DNA of 64,000 nt from Rhododendron vialii (Eukaryota > Streptophyta > Magnoliopsida > Ericales > Ericaceae). Below, piece after piece: positions 1 through 14,142 of the stretch. The number at the start of each line of letters is the position of its first letter. Position 1 is the first letter of the stretch. Location: assembly GCF_030253575.1 (NCBI RefSeq), contig NC_080568.1:29756001-29820000 (forward strand). The letters are read 5' to 3'. Position numbers and translations under genes: made by a program. The notes beneath the pieces are model-generated. The model saw only the letters and a list, made by a program, of their open reading frames with translations. It had not been told where the DNA came from and searched no databases.

Positions 1-280
1 GGTTTAGGCTCATTTTTCTCCTTTTTAGTAAAGTGTTCACACTTTTTGCACATATTACACAATTGCCATATGAGTTTATTTACTCTTAACAATTGTACAA
101 TAATGTCTCTGTGTTTTTTTTTTTTTTTAAAAAGAGAGAAGAATTAATACCAAAACTTTCCAAATTCTATGTTAATTTGAAGAATATATACATGGGAAAG
201 CGTTCTGGGGACACAAAAAAAGACCCTGTATCTCAACAGATACAACCATTGAAACCAATGGCTGAGATTAAAAGTTCACA

Positions 281-800
281 AAAAATTACTATTGGCCATA
301 AAGAATTACTCATAGCTACAAAGAATTACTCCTGGCCGCGATGAATTACTCTTGGCCGCAAGAATCACATTTGGCCGCAAAGAATTACTCGTGACCGCAA
401 AAATTACTTTTGGCCAATTATTACTTTTGGCTGCATCGAATTGCACTTGGTCACGAAGAATTACTCTTGGCCGCATCGGATTCCTTTTGGCCATTACGAA
501 TTGCACTTGGCCGCTACGAATTACACTTGGCCGCTTCGAATTGTTCTTGACCGCATCGAATTGCACTTGGCCAAGTGCAATTCTGTGCGGCTAAGTGCAA
601 TTCTGTGCAGCCAAGTGCAATTCGTAGCGGCCAAAAGTAATTCTTCGTGACCCAGTGCAACTCGATGCGGCCAAGTGCAATTCAATGCAGACAAGTGCAA
701 TTCGATGCGGTTACGTGCAATTCGATGCAGCCAAAAGTAATTCTTGGAAAAGATTAATTCATTGCGGCCACGAGTAATTCATTGCAGCCAATTCTTTTTA
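281..800. repeat. Head-to-head minisatellite of ~21 bp units
   Basis: About 15 diverged units read as AATTRCWCTTGGCCGC plus a short spacer in the forward direction from about 281 to 570. About 11-12 units of the reverse complement (GCGGCCAAGTGCAATT) follow from 571 to about 790. The switch point is a perfect 26 bp palindrome at 558-583. The whole block is therefore one imperfect inverted repeat built of tandem repeats. Open frames through it are produced by the repetition and show no protein family. Seen directly; its origin (foldback transposon end or satellite) is inference. Confidence 0.9.
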
Positions 801-989
801 GTCTCGATCGTTAGTTGCCGAAATGATATTCGAGTTGTCGGATGTACGATCCGACGGCTCGAAGATGCACAACACCTAAGCCAAAATCCACACTTGGGGG
901 CAAAACAAACTTATAAAAAACGTATCAAAGTATTCACACAATCCACTCAAACCTTAAGGAGATTCTCGTTGATTTTGTACTTTAAAATA
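801..989. other. Spacer without gene
   Basis: AT-rich unique sequence between the minisatellite and a Stowaway-like element; no coding or RNA signal was seen. Confidence 0.5.
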
Positions 990-1229
990 CTCCTTCTGCC
1001 TCAAATTCAAATTGAATGACATTTTTTCAAATTTGTGTAATTTTTCATTACTTATATCTTTCAATCTTTAATGTTTTATTTGAGTTTGAAAATTTTGTAT
1101 AATAGAATTAATCGACAACTATCAAACAAAATCCATATTGTATATTTTTTGAGATTCATATTGAAAGATATAAGGAAATGAAATTGATACAGATATCAAA
1201 AATTATCATCCAATTTAGGACGGAGGGAG
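990..1229. mobile_element. Stowaway-like MITE (Tc1/mariner type)
   Basis: The left end reads CTCCTTCTGCCTC and the right end is its diverged inverse GGACGGAGGGAG. A TA dinucleotide flanks each side (988-989 and 1230-1231). Length is about 240 bp, it is AT-rich and has no ORF. Ends of the CTCCCTCYGTC type with TA target duplication are characteristic of plant Stowaway MITEs. Confidence 0.75.
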
Positions 1230-1231
1230 TA

Positions 1232-1872
1232 TAAGAAGATTCTTGTTGATTCCTTATTTAAGGTACTCTTCTCCTTCCAATCTCTGTCAAACCATGGTGG
1301 TTTCAACCTTCAAGCAACACGAAAAAAAAAATAAAGTTCTAGAGTTTGGACAGATACCCAAGTTTTGAGAGTATTCTTCAAAGTCTAGGGTTTAATTTCT
1401 CACATGGTAAGTACTCTGAAATAAGTGGGGGGCCGTGACTAGCGTGGTCGCGCTAGCTCCCCCGGAGATTTGGATTGCACAGTCGGGTTCATTTAATGAT
1501 CTGACTATAGGACAGTTCCTCCATCACCCAAAAAAAAAAAAGTTCGATAAAAAACTAAAAAGTAAGTTACAGAAAAAAGCAGTTCTAAAGACTTAAATTA
1601 ATTTGTTTCTCCCTTGCTATAAATCGTGGCTCAAGTCTCCAACTGAGAACAACCAATGCTTCTCCCGCCAAAAGTAACGTGTTGGGCATGCACATACCTC
1701 ACCCAATACTGCACCCAACAATCCTCCACAAGCTTTTCCCCCTATAACTGATCTCATTTTCTGTAACTTTTCCCCCTTTCTTTTTGTTTGTTAATACTAC
1801 TTTTTCATGTGTTACACAAACCCACCTATAAAAAAATCCTTGCTTGTATAAGTATCTATCCATATGCATATA
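1232..1872. other. Intergenic, upstream of the protease gene
   Basis: No gene is visible. The first 50 bp after the MITE resemble the 40 bp on its other side (AGATTCTYGTTGATT in both), so the MITE may lie inside a small duplication. A GC-richer patch at about 1428-1510 ends in an A-run at 1528 and could be a retroposon scrap, but I cannot name it. Confidence 0.4.
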
Positions 1873-2128
1873 GAGCCCGTTTTGTTATCGGATATGCGTA
1901 ACAGATTGGACTATATATCTTAAGTGACCATATACCCGGAGTTTGATCAATTTCTTTTCCTGGCTCGGATTAAACATTCATCGGATAAATAATCCCACCC
2001 CCCCAAAAAAGAAAAAAACAATAATAAATAAATACAATAACATGAGAGGTGTAGTACTATTAGTCCGATAGGTATATGTTGTACGGGATTAATAACCCTC
2101 AACCATTAGTCGTCAAACAAACGGGCTC
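1873..2128. mobile_element. Small MITE with GAGCCCGTTTTGTT ends
   Basis: The left end GAGCCCGTTTTGTT pairs with the right end AACAAACGGGCTC. ATA is found on both flanks (1870-1872 and 2129-2131). It is 256 bp long, non-coding and rich in GGATTA/TAATCC words. A second, partly similar segment follows to about 2370 and ends in AAACAAACAGACCCC, probably a relative. The pair lies within a few hundred bases of the protease promoter. Confidence 0.65.
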
Positions 2129-2435
2129 ATATGGTCTATTTATTTAATCGCATGTAAGCATCGAATTGAACCATATATTCAGAGTGAGCGCACGGGCTAC
2201 ATTAACTGCACATCGGCCATATAATCCCACAAAGTTTTGGATTATATGATGTAATGGGAGGTGTGGTGTTATTATTATTATTAATCTGGTCCGATTAATC
2301 TCATTGGACTACACATCTCATGGGATTATACATCCCTTCATTGTTAATCGCGTGAAACAAACAGACCCCTATAGCTTTACCAACGGCATTTCCATTCCCA
2401 ATCTCTTAAGCTTTTCATTCACTGTTCTTGTCTTC

Positions 2436-2443
2436 TATATAAA
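2436..2443 (+). promoter_or_regulatory. TATA box of the cysteine endopeptidase gene
   Basis: TATATAAA lies 40 bp upstream of the ATG at 2483, so the 5' leader would be only about 15-20 nt. Position and sequence fit a plant core promoter. The transcription start is not visible. Confidence 0.6.
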
Positions 2444-2482
2444 GCAAGCCTCAATAGTCCCCAAAACTCCCATCTTGCGGCA

Positions 2483-4410
<1,928 letters not shown>

Positions 4411-4899
4411 GCATTTGAATCACATTTAGGCTATAGCTTTGGTTCTTGACTCAGCTGTTAGTATTCTCTATTAATGTTGTATTCCCCACATAAACCTATA
4501 ATACTTGTCTCCAACATTTGATGCTTGTGTAATTTCACATCTGTTCATATTTGTATGTGGATCTCATCATGAATTAAATCGTTCTTAATTTCCTCACTAG
4601 CATAAGTTTTAGTACACAAATTTCATATTTCCATCTACATACTCTCACCATGGTAGAAACAATGAAGAAACAGTATAATCTGACATTTATTTCACTTAAA
4701 CATTCACAACAACAGTGACACCAACACTGATATGGCCACGGTAGAACAGCATAAACCATGGCACTTAATTAGTTATTTTACTTGAATGAATATGCCCATA
4801 GTTATATTCTCACAACATAGTTTATGAACCAGTAAATACCAAAATGCCCGGCAATAAGTAGATCAACCAAGTTGGGAACTTTTCAAAGCACATACTTCG
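4411..4899. other. Convergent 3' spacer
   Basis: This 489 bp stretch lies between the stop codons of two convergent genes (protease + and MSRA -). It should hold both 3' UTRs and poly(A) signals; AATTAAAT-type words occur (for example about 4572). No other feature is seen. Confidence 0.6.
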
Positions 4900-7800
4900 T
4901 CAACCATAGCAGCGAATTGGGTCATTGCAGCCCTTTGCAGCTGACTGTTTCGAGCCTTGACCTCCACCTTTCTCCAAATATTGCTGGTGGTATTCCTCTG
5001 CTCTATAGAATCGCTTTGCTGGAAGAATTTCAGTCACGATCGTCTTATCCTTCAACTCCTTCTGCTTTGCTTCCATTGTTTCTTGTGCTAAACGAGCCTG
5101 CTCTTGGTTGTAGTAGTATATCCCTGAACGGTATTGCGTGCCAACGTCACCGCGCTAGCACAACACAAAATGTCCATGAGTCAAACTTTGGTTTGCAGCC
5201 CAATAACTCAGAGGCAATAATAAGCATGAACTAACATATGCATGCTGCTTAAACTTACATTGTATGAGCAGTTTTAACTCACTACAACTCCATAACAAGG
5301 TCTCAGAAATACTATCAAGGCGTGTTATGAGGCACACATGTAGCAGTTATAACAAAAAAGAAAAGAAGCAAACATTAGGACATATTAATGAAGAGAGATA
5401 AACCAATACAATTTTTTTAATCCAAATATGTGCCAGCTAAACCAAATAGGCAAATACGAAAGGATAATATGCGGTAATAACTAGTAATAAGCACTAAAAC
5501 AGTTGTAACTTGTAACTACAAAGTACATTTCAAAAAGAAATTCATACAGTCGCAACACATGTGCGCAGCAAAAAGATTCATTTACAATTTTTACCAATAT
5601 GATAAGTCAAAAGTTAACGTAATTAAGAAACCATTCCTTTCCAGCGGAACAGGTGAAACCTACTTACTTCTCTATGACTGATATGCAACCCAATAAATCC
5701 TTCATAGTTGACCTATACAATCTTCCACAACTTCATTTATTTAAGAAACCATTTCTTTGCAGTGGAACATATCAATACCTACTTCTCTATACACTTATTC
5801 ATCCCAAGAAACTGCATCCCCAAATCTGCTTTCATGAGAGGAAATTGCCTAACTATAAGTTAATGTTTTTTTTGCCAAAATACGATGCGACCTGCCTTAC
5901 TGGTCCCCTTCTCGGGATTGGAGAGGGTATATTATATAAAATTAAGTACCAGAGAGCCAATTTGAAGAAGTCAACCACAAGATAATAATACTCCAACCCA
6001 AAACAACAAAGAACAATTAACAAACAATGTCAGTATTTAACCAATATAAACAGTAGTATCGATATAGGACCAAGAATTGGAAATAAATCATCCCGGTTAA
6101 CAATTTAGATGTCACACTTGTCTATGCCCCTTGTATTTTCACACCTTATACGACACTAACTTTATCATTTTGATGAGCCCCATATAGCAGAAGCAAGGCA
6201 ACGGCATGACACGTTTAAAGATTGGCCGGGCTGGCCCAGCCCGGCCGTTTTTGGGCCCGTGGCACAAGCACTGCACTTCACCTGTAGACGCCGAGAGGAC
6301 ACGAACACAAGTAACTGTAATTCTTATGTTTCATCATATATTGACAACTTTGATTCAGGTTTTTCATTTTTGGGTTTCACAAAGTCAAGCTTAGGCATGG
6401 GCATGAAAGTAGGAACAACTCGGGCACAACCCGTCAAAGATTGTGGCATGCCGACATACCAGGTTGGTCCCAGACTTGGAGTATTCTGACATAACATAAC
6501 ACGATATGATTGATAGATGCACTATGCTAGCATGGCATGAAGCACGTTAGGTATCAAAATAAACGGCTTGGGCCAACATGGCACGACTCATTTAACAACT
6601 CTTAAGTCTCTAATCGCACCCTAATCTTTTATAAGCTCTTACATCATACTGATACTTCATTAGATGTGTACAGAGTCATATAAGAGCATCTCCGACCCTT
6701 AAAATTTTGAAATCTTGAGTAAAAGCTTCAATTGGTATGAATCGCTCCCATGGATAAACTCAACCTAAGCATACACTTGAATAAAGCTTAATTAATGGCA
6801 TAATTGTAAATTGTAAAGAGCAAAAAAGCCTTAAAGAACTTCGAATAGTTTAAGGCTCATTTCATTTGGTTCAAAATTTGAGTAAAACACAATCTGGTAT
6901 GAGTTTGGGTGAAGGACTAGAATGCGTTTAAAGGAGCTCCTCAAAAATTGGTTTGGAATGTCTTTAACGTTTAAAGGAGTTGCCCAGATTATGGTTTCGA
7001 GTGAATTTAAAGGGTAAGGGCTACAGAAGGTCTACACCCTCTAAAAGATTACACTCCAAATTAAGCCTTATGTCCCAATCAACTGAGATCAGCATAAGCG
7101 ATTACACTCCCAAAAATGAAAAAGCGATTACGCTCCCAAAAATGACAATCCTCACCCGGTATTGGTGCGCTAGGGGCCCTATGGCATAATACCTCTTGCT
7201 GGCAAACTAAAGAAACCTAAATCAAACTACAGATATAAAATTACATTACCCAAGTAATCTAAACTTAGATCTTCCTCTTTCTTCACATCTCCAATTTTGA
7301 CCAGAATTCAGTTTCAGAAAAAAAATAACTAAAATTGAAACCTAGAATTTGAAACTTACAGTCATGTCTACTACTCTGAACACTTCTTTTTCAGTTTTCT
7401 ATCAACTCCTTCGATCCATACAGGGCTTTAATTCAGGACTATAGAGGATCAGTCTCAGGATTAGTCCGGATTAGTCGAGGTGCGCGTAAACTTACTTGGA
7501 TACTTTAAAAACTAATCTTTTTTATCTTAACGCTCGTTTTGAGGGTAACTCACACTTTTCTTCTTTTCTCCCATTATTATACACTAATCTCAATTCAAGA
7601 TTTTTCTCTTTTTATCTTCCGCATAAGACAATTTGCGCACGCATCGAGCGCGCCTGGGCGTATAGTATGTATAGATGTAGAACAAGTACCTGGCGATTGA
7701 GAGTGGTCGGATCGTGCCGGTCCCAGAAAACGGCGAGGAGGTTAGCGTAAGGACAGAGAGACGGGTCGAACTGGATCCGGACGATCTCAGCGTGCTTAGT

Positions 7801-8007
7801 GGATCCGGTGCAAACCAGCTTGTAAGTCGGGTCGGGCACGTGACCCTGCGAGTATCCGACCTCCGTCTTCACCACTCCCTCCACGCGCTGGAAGGCCAGC
7901 TCCACTCCCCAGAAGCACCCGGCTCCGAACTGGGCGAATTCCAGCCCGGGTCCGATCGGACTGTCCGTGTCGGGTTCCAGGGCCGGGTTGGTGGTGTTTC
8001 CTGCCAT
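4900..8007 (-). CDS. MSRA: Peptide methionine sulfoxide reductase A, cytosolic type
   Basis: Two exons on the minus strand. Exon 1 (8007-7690) encodes 106 aa with catalytic Cys31 in GAGCFWG and ends at DPTTLNRQ. Exon 2 (5154-4900) encodes 84 aa beginning [11 protein letters not shown] and ending [11 protein letters not shown]. Together they give 190 aa, normal for plant cytosolic MSRA. The phase-0 junction has a GT donor after 7690 and an AG acceptor at 5156-5155. The C-terminal cysteines (182 and 188) are the usual resolving pair. The enzyme reduces the S-epimer of methionine sulfoxide in proteins, recycling through disulfide exchange with thioredoxin. The open frame extends seven codons upstream of 8007 without an ATG, so MAGNTT is the start; no transit peptide is present. 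The 2.5 kb intron (5155-7689) holds repeats but no gene. The paralogue cannot be stated. Confidence 0.95.
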
Positions 8008-8030
8008 TGTAGCCGTTCTTTCTTCCAAAT

Positions 8031-8033
<3 letters not shown>

Positions 8034-8071
<38 letters not shown>
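8034..8071. repeat. (GA)n microsatellite in the MSRA 5' leader
   Basis: About 19 GA units end roughly 27 bp upstream of the MSRA start codon, giving a CT tract in the sense strand of the gene. CT-rich leaders are common in plant genes. Length is likely to vary between individuals. Confidence 0.9.
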
Positions 8072-8072
<1 letters not shown>

Positions 8073-9251
8073 GACTTTATTGTGTGGAGTGTGGCGGTCC
8101 TGGTGGATATTGCATGTGGATGTTGCATGGATATTGTTCCTAGCCTACTGCGTATTGTAATTTATAGGTGATTGATTTTGTGGGTAAATGCGATTGTTCG
8201 AAGTTACTACTTCGAACCTCTCCTCCACTTCCGGCCAGATACAACCTTGCCTTTAAAAGAGCAAGTGCAGTAAAATCAACAAATGACAAAATCGAAATCG
8301 AAATCGAACGGACCGGTTTACACACCACATTTGTGGCGATCCAACCAAATTCCTCGGACATTCACGTGAGCCCCACATATGGGACCCACATGCAAGGCCG
8401 TCTCTGAACATTTTTTGGGGGTCAGAGATAAACGTCAAGGTTGAGAGCTCTTTCGTTTTCGTAGTTGTACAAGGAGATGAAATAAATAGTAAATCAATTT
8501 AAAAAATGAAAATATTAAATTTTCAAAAATATTGATCATTACAATAATGGAAAGTATCAGTTAAATATAAGTTTTCTTACATATTTCGCGACAAAAGTAA
8601 TAAATACGCTAACATAACAAGATTTTTTTCGTTATAATACCATATAAAATTTGGGGGCCCAAGGTGCTCGCCTTCCTTTAGGGACATATTTGCCCTCATG
8701 GTGGGACCCACGTTTATGTGAGAGGGGTGTTGTTGGACCTGTTCTTAATTATGTTGTGGTTTGGTTTCAAATTCGGTTACGGTTCAATATTGGTGTGATT
8801 ATCATGTAAAACCAAAACAGAAATTGAAGCGATCGATTTTTTCATTATTAAAATCAAAACCATAAACAGGAGTTAAAAAATCGGTTAAAAACATCTCAAA
8901 CGTTTTGAAGTTGACCATCGATTTAAATGAGATCGCCATCTCTAGGGAATAGAACCTATGCTATTGAAACTCTCTAAATAATTCTCAAGGCCTGTATTAT
9001 TTATTACTAGTTTTAAATTGAGATTTCATAGTACTACTAATTAGAGGGAATATTCCAAAAATTGATCTAAAAAGCACGTTAAAAGTAAATTATTGATTGA
9101 CAAAATAAGCTCTACTTAGCCACACACAATGTTGGTTGAACTTGGAACCTTTCCTTGCCGGCCGGGCAGATGCAACCTTGCCTTTGGACCAGTTCCTTGG
9201 TCAACAAGTTTCTTGGTCAATCAAAACAAAATTATTCAAGTCTTAACCCCA

Positions 9252-9460
9252 AGGGTTGGCCAAGTAATCTTGGGCTGAGACTCTTAGGGGTTTCTTCCCT
9301 CCTAAAGTTTTAGATTCGATTTTCTCTGTCAATAACTCTTGGGGCCACCTTACCCTCATGCATTAACATGTGAAATGACTGTAAGAGAGTTTGTAGGGAT
9401 TAGTCCGAGGTACATGCAAGCTAGCTCGGGACTCTATACATTATCCCAAAAAAAGTAGGG
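9252..9460 (+). mobile_element. SINE-like retroposon fragment
   Basis: The 5' part carries a box-A-like word (GGCCAAGTAATCTTGGGC) and a box-B-like AGATTCGATTTTC about 45 bp later. It then has a conserved tail (TTAGTCCGAGGTACATGCAAG) and ends in an A-run at 9452. The tail resembles those at about 7460 and 12415. tRNA-derived SINE structure is inferred; no clear target duplication was found. Confidence 0.45.
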
Positions 9461-12239
9461 AGTATATATGTATATTAATAAGTCTTATTTATGTCATTGG
9501 ACAATCAATTTTGTTTTTTTTTGTTCTTTATCACCTCTGTATCTACATACGGGCACATTGATAAGTTTTTTTTTTTTTTTTTGGTAATGCGAAAACCCAT
9601 ATATTGTCCCCATTAGCAAATGTTTTTTGCCAGCTTATTGTGCGCATATCAAACTAATCCAATTCCTCCCGCAATCTTTTCTATGAATGCGCACGAGGTG
9701 AGGTAGCCCAAAACTTACGCAAAAGTTAACAAAGGACCACTGGTTTTTTTTTTCTTGCCAAATGAATGATGACAGTGGGTTTGTGGGTTAGAATAGTACT
9801 ATTTATTAAGGGTTTTGAATTGAAAATACACCAAAAAACAAAGTGATGCTACACGACTACTCAAGCCAATTGTCATTTTAGTTCTCATGAATTTTTTTTT
9901 ATTCGATCTGTGAGTTTGTTTATGTTCATAAAAAAGGTAATAGAGCTGCACACGATTGTACTCAGAGAGTCCTGTCTCGTGGAGTATCCACTGTTTGGAC
10001 CTCCAATGTTTCCCCATGGAGATTATCTTCCTCAGATGTTTAGGCTTCAAACCTAACAGATGAATAAAATTATATTTCCTTTTGCCAAAAAAAAAAAAAT
10101 GGAATATCAATTCACTTGACGTAGACGTGTAGCCCAAATTTTTCTTGTACTAGTATTTAGGTGTTGGGAGATTCTGTGTTTGATCTGATAGTAAAACCTC
10201 GACACCTTTATACTAATCTAACTCACTATGCCATAAACGATGTCTCACAAAGGAAAAAAAAAAAAGTAGAGAGGAATATCACTCATTTTTCACCGATTTT
10301 AACGGTAAATTCCACCAACTTTAATGGTTAACATTGACTTTTTATGGTTATATGATCTATCTATCAATCTATTCATAACCATACTACTCCACTACATACT
10401 AAGCACGTGTATGACACACGACATACTCTGTTATTTTTGAAAAAAAAAAAATAGAAAATCCTACATATATTCAACTCGGCCACTAATACTCTCTCTCCCT
10501 CTAATACTGTAAACTAAAAGGAGGTGATAGAATTTTTACATTTAATGTTAAATTGTGAATCGATGTGATTAGTGTCATGAAACATATAATTTTTTCGGGC
10601 TTCTGTGCATAGTACCGGTACGCACTTGTATCTCGCTAAGGAGTATGACCCTTTTTTATTTACTTGCAAGTCTAGGTAAAAAAGTATCGGTCTCTCTTTA
10701 ATGATGCATTTTTAGATTGGGCTGAAGTTCTTGGGAATCAAGTCTAATTACTTGGACTGGCCCGTAATTTAGCCTATCTGGAACTTTCTCTATATATCTG
10801 TACTCAAAATTGCGTACCTTCACTTGGGCCGGCCACGCTTAAGGCTACTGCAGCCCCAAGAATGGGCTCATTTGGGAGAGGAATTAAACTGGGCTGTAAG
10901 AAAACCGAGTTGAGCTTTGAGTTTATCAAGTGAATTGGTCTGATTCCAGGCCTTGGATCTTCCGGACCCAAGGAAACGGCATATTCTCAGGTGTCGTCTC
11001 GGTCTCAAAACTCTGCGCATGGTCTCTAATAATTTTTTTTTCTCTAGTTATCTCTTTTCACTTATTATTCTAAAAAATCTCCCTCAAAACCCAAACCGAA
11101 CAGAGCCTTCGAGTCTCTGTGACTTTTTGTACTGTATCTCTTTGGGTAACTGCATAACAATTCTATTTTGGAGTATTCTCAGGTCTATGGCCGATTCGGG
11201 CTTTGATGTTGAGCTTGTGAATTCTCGATTTGATATACACGCAAGGCCAGCATTTGACAGAGTATTCGCATCTGGCGGGAGAGCAGTAGAAAAAATGGTT
11301 GCGTGAGCGATCTAATGTCCAGTTCAAAAAAAAGAAAAGAAAAAAGAGTGATCTTAATGTCCCATTGTAAACATGTAATTTATACTGCATTTACCATATT
11401 TGGGTTTGGACAGCATCCAACGGTTTGCGCGATCTTGACCGTCCAAAAATGTTTTTAATAGTCAAATCTGTCGAAAGATCTGTTGTCCAAGAGGAACTTT
11501 AACATATTTGAATCAATGGTTACCAAGATGCGGCTGCTTTCTGCAGTTTAGATTTGGATTGCAGAGAAGCCGAATCCTGATCATATGTATGTGATCACAA
11601 TTGAACAATCCACATTAATGGCTCCAATACATTGTGACAAGTGATACTTGCCCCCGGTGCTAAGGTTTTCTATTCAAGGCACAAGAATTACTATTTTTAG
11701 ACCAAAAAAAAAATTCAGATACTTCTTTGCTAGTATCTCTCACAGGATGCCGTATTTTTCTGATAATTAAAAGGCAGGACATAACTGATTATTTCTCGAA
11801 TGAATCAAAGTTCTCTCCATTTCTTAGACGGGTTGATCATCACTCATAACTGTAACATAGCCGAGTCAACACATCTTTATCTCGAATTAGAGAAAATTAA
11901 AAACTCTTCTAATCAGTGGAAGTTTACAAGGTGTAAGATTTCGGATTTCGTTGACGTGTTCCATCTTTAATGCGTCGAAATGAAAATTTTCAATCCCTCA
12001 ATACAATGGACGGATTCTAGTTCTTCAAAAGTTCAATATTAGAAGGACCATTATTATGTTTCTTAGTGTCTCCCTGTAATAACTACTCCTATAATAATTA
12101 GTAGGTGATCAGGGGACAATAAAAGTAAGCAAAAGATAAAAAAAAAGGGATGTAACCATGTCTACAAATAGTATAAAGTTTATGCGTTTGGTAACTTTCA
12201 CCTCCCACGAGTGTTTTACATTTTTAGTCAAGCATATGA

Positions 12240-12472
12240 TGGAGATTTAACCGCAAGCTCAAGTGGTAGTGGAGACGAGCTGTAATTGTAAATCTGGACA
12301 TTGAGTTTGAAATCTGGCAATATGTTGGTGTCAGGCCGCAAGAGAAAAATCTCTTGTGAATCTCTTAGTCTAGGTGTAAATGACTTGCCTTTGACCGAAT
12401 TGGGGAGAGGAATAATTGAGGTGCGTGTAAATTGACTCGGACACCCCGACCGCCGAAAAAAAAAAAAAGGGG
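12240..12472 (+). mobile_element. SINE-like retroposon
   Basis: The box-A-like AAGTGGTAGTGGAGACGAG is followed by a box-B-like GAGTTTGAAATC. The tail GAGGTGCGTGTAAATTGAC, ACTCGGACACC ends in a run of 13 A at 12457. It shares the tail family with the copy near 9430. Target duplication is not evident. Confidence 0.5.
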
Positions 12473-14142
12473 GATGGCATATTTCACCATGCCAAAAAAG
12501 TTCTTTTTGACATTGACCAAACGTGGCACCGGCTAATATTTCAATATCATGATAACAAATTAAAGGAGCTTCAAGAATTTTTTTTTTGATTGCACAAAAG
12601 ATTTTTTTGGACAAGCATGCAAAAAAAGGTTACCCTCTGGGGACTGCGTCATGATGTCAATGTACCTCTTCTGTGAGTGCTAATGAGACCATTTCATTAG
12701 AAAGGTATCCTAGGCTTCTCAGAAAGAGCCTAAAAAAAACCAAGGAATCTAATAATGTATTATGAAATTTTGTTGGGGTCCATAAGAAGATTCCATTTAA
12801 GTTGTAACTGAGACGGTGGGAGTGCCCTCCAGTGCACCATGGCCCAATATCGCCTTAGGCCTCTAGTGCACCACTCTGAAATCATGGTAATAAAAAGTGC
12901 ATTGAAAAATTGAAATTGTGTTTATACATTTATGGATAAGCATTTGAAGATTTTTGGTGAATCACAATTTGATTCCACAAACAAACCAACTTATGCGTCG
13001 AGTGCCATTTGAGCTCGGAAAGGCTAACAAGTGAACAGGAGGAGAGCCAGGATTTTCGTGAAGTGGGGCCAATCTCTAGTTAATTCTTTTTCCTACTTGC
13101 TAATAACAAAATTGATCTGCCAACGACAGAAAAACACTAATTACCTTTAGGGAATTAGGGGGCGGTTAATTTATGTGAAAAAAAGATCACTATCTATAAA
13201 AGATGCATGAAACCTTTGAACGTGCATTGAAATTCCAAAAATGTGTGTATTACCCATTTCTACTGGACGGTAATTAGCAAAATCGTAGATTTAAAAGGAG
13301 ATCTAGATAACACTGTAAATTTACCTGGGGACATTTCATCACATTTTGTGGGGTGAAATTCCGAAAACAGAGCAAAATTTGAGTTGATGAATGAAGAAAT
13401 TCAAAAGTAATGCTGATACGGTATCAAGTTTCTGAGATCACACATTGATGAGCATCCAAAGAGATTCTGGGAAGGGATCGCATGCGCATTTAGGGATCCA
13501 ATTCTCATAGTTCTTTAGCAAAAAAATTAACGGACCAACTAGGGGTCCGATCTCTTCTGTCTGTCTCGAAAACCCTTGTGTCTCCGTGCCGAGGGATTTT
13601 TCGGCCATTGAATTATGTGTGTGTGTGTTTTTATTTTTTTATTTTATTATGGTTTAAATTCAAAGGCCAGATAACCTCTCGGCACAGACGTACAAGAGTT
13701 TGCGACACAGAAAATCCTGGCTCCCCCAACTAACTCAATCCTCGAACTTGTTTTGCAGAAACCACCTGGAATGCTCGGATCAACCTTACAGTTTTTAGCA
13801 TCATCAATTGTGCATGGGTTGTAAACTCATGGATGAAGTTCGCTTTTCTGCCCCAGGCAAACATAATTTAAGCTCTCGTTTAAATGGAAAAAATTAAGGA
13901 ATCAAATAAAAAAGCAATCACTACACCAAACATGTGGTAGTATATATATAATCTGCCAAACCTTTACACTCTTCTGGAGTTTCTCTACCAGCCCACTGAC
14001 CCCTTAATAAATGGTTGGAGAAAAAAGAAACCGACCATCTACTTTTATGAAATAACCGAACATCCGGGCCAGCTTGCGAAACCGACCACCACACTCACCA
14101 AAACACGCATTTCATAAACACACGGCAAACACCACCAATCTT

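Larger units (their letters stand above)
8072..14142. other. 6 kb gene-poor intergenic region
   Basis: No ORF here has the look of a real exon. The segment at about 8205-8265 and one at about 9130-9185 share the words GAACCT, GGCCRGRCAGATRCAACCTTGCCTTT and so are probably copies of one repeat. Two SINE-like stretches are listed separately. A short open stretch at 11187-11306 (+) has no recognisable family and no splice context and is not called. Confidence 0.5.

Noticed and set aside
93-1019. Several overlapping open frames on both strands at the left edge
   Set aside because: They follow the 21 bp repeat unit and its inverse; the protein strings are repeat products with no family match.
10953-11306. 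117-codon open frame ending MADSGFDVELVNSRFD...-like
   Set aside because: No recognisable domain, no splice partner and no promoter; probably chance.
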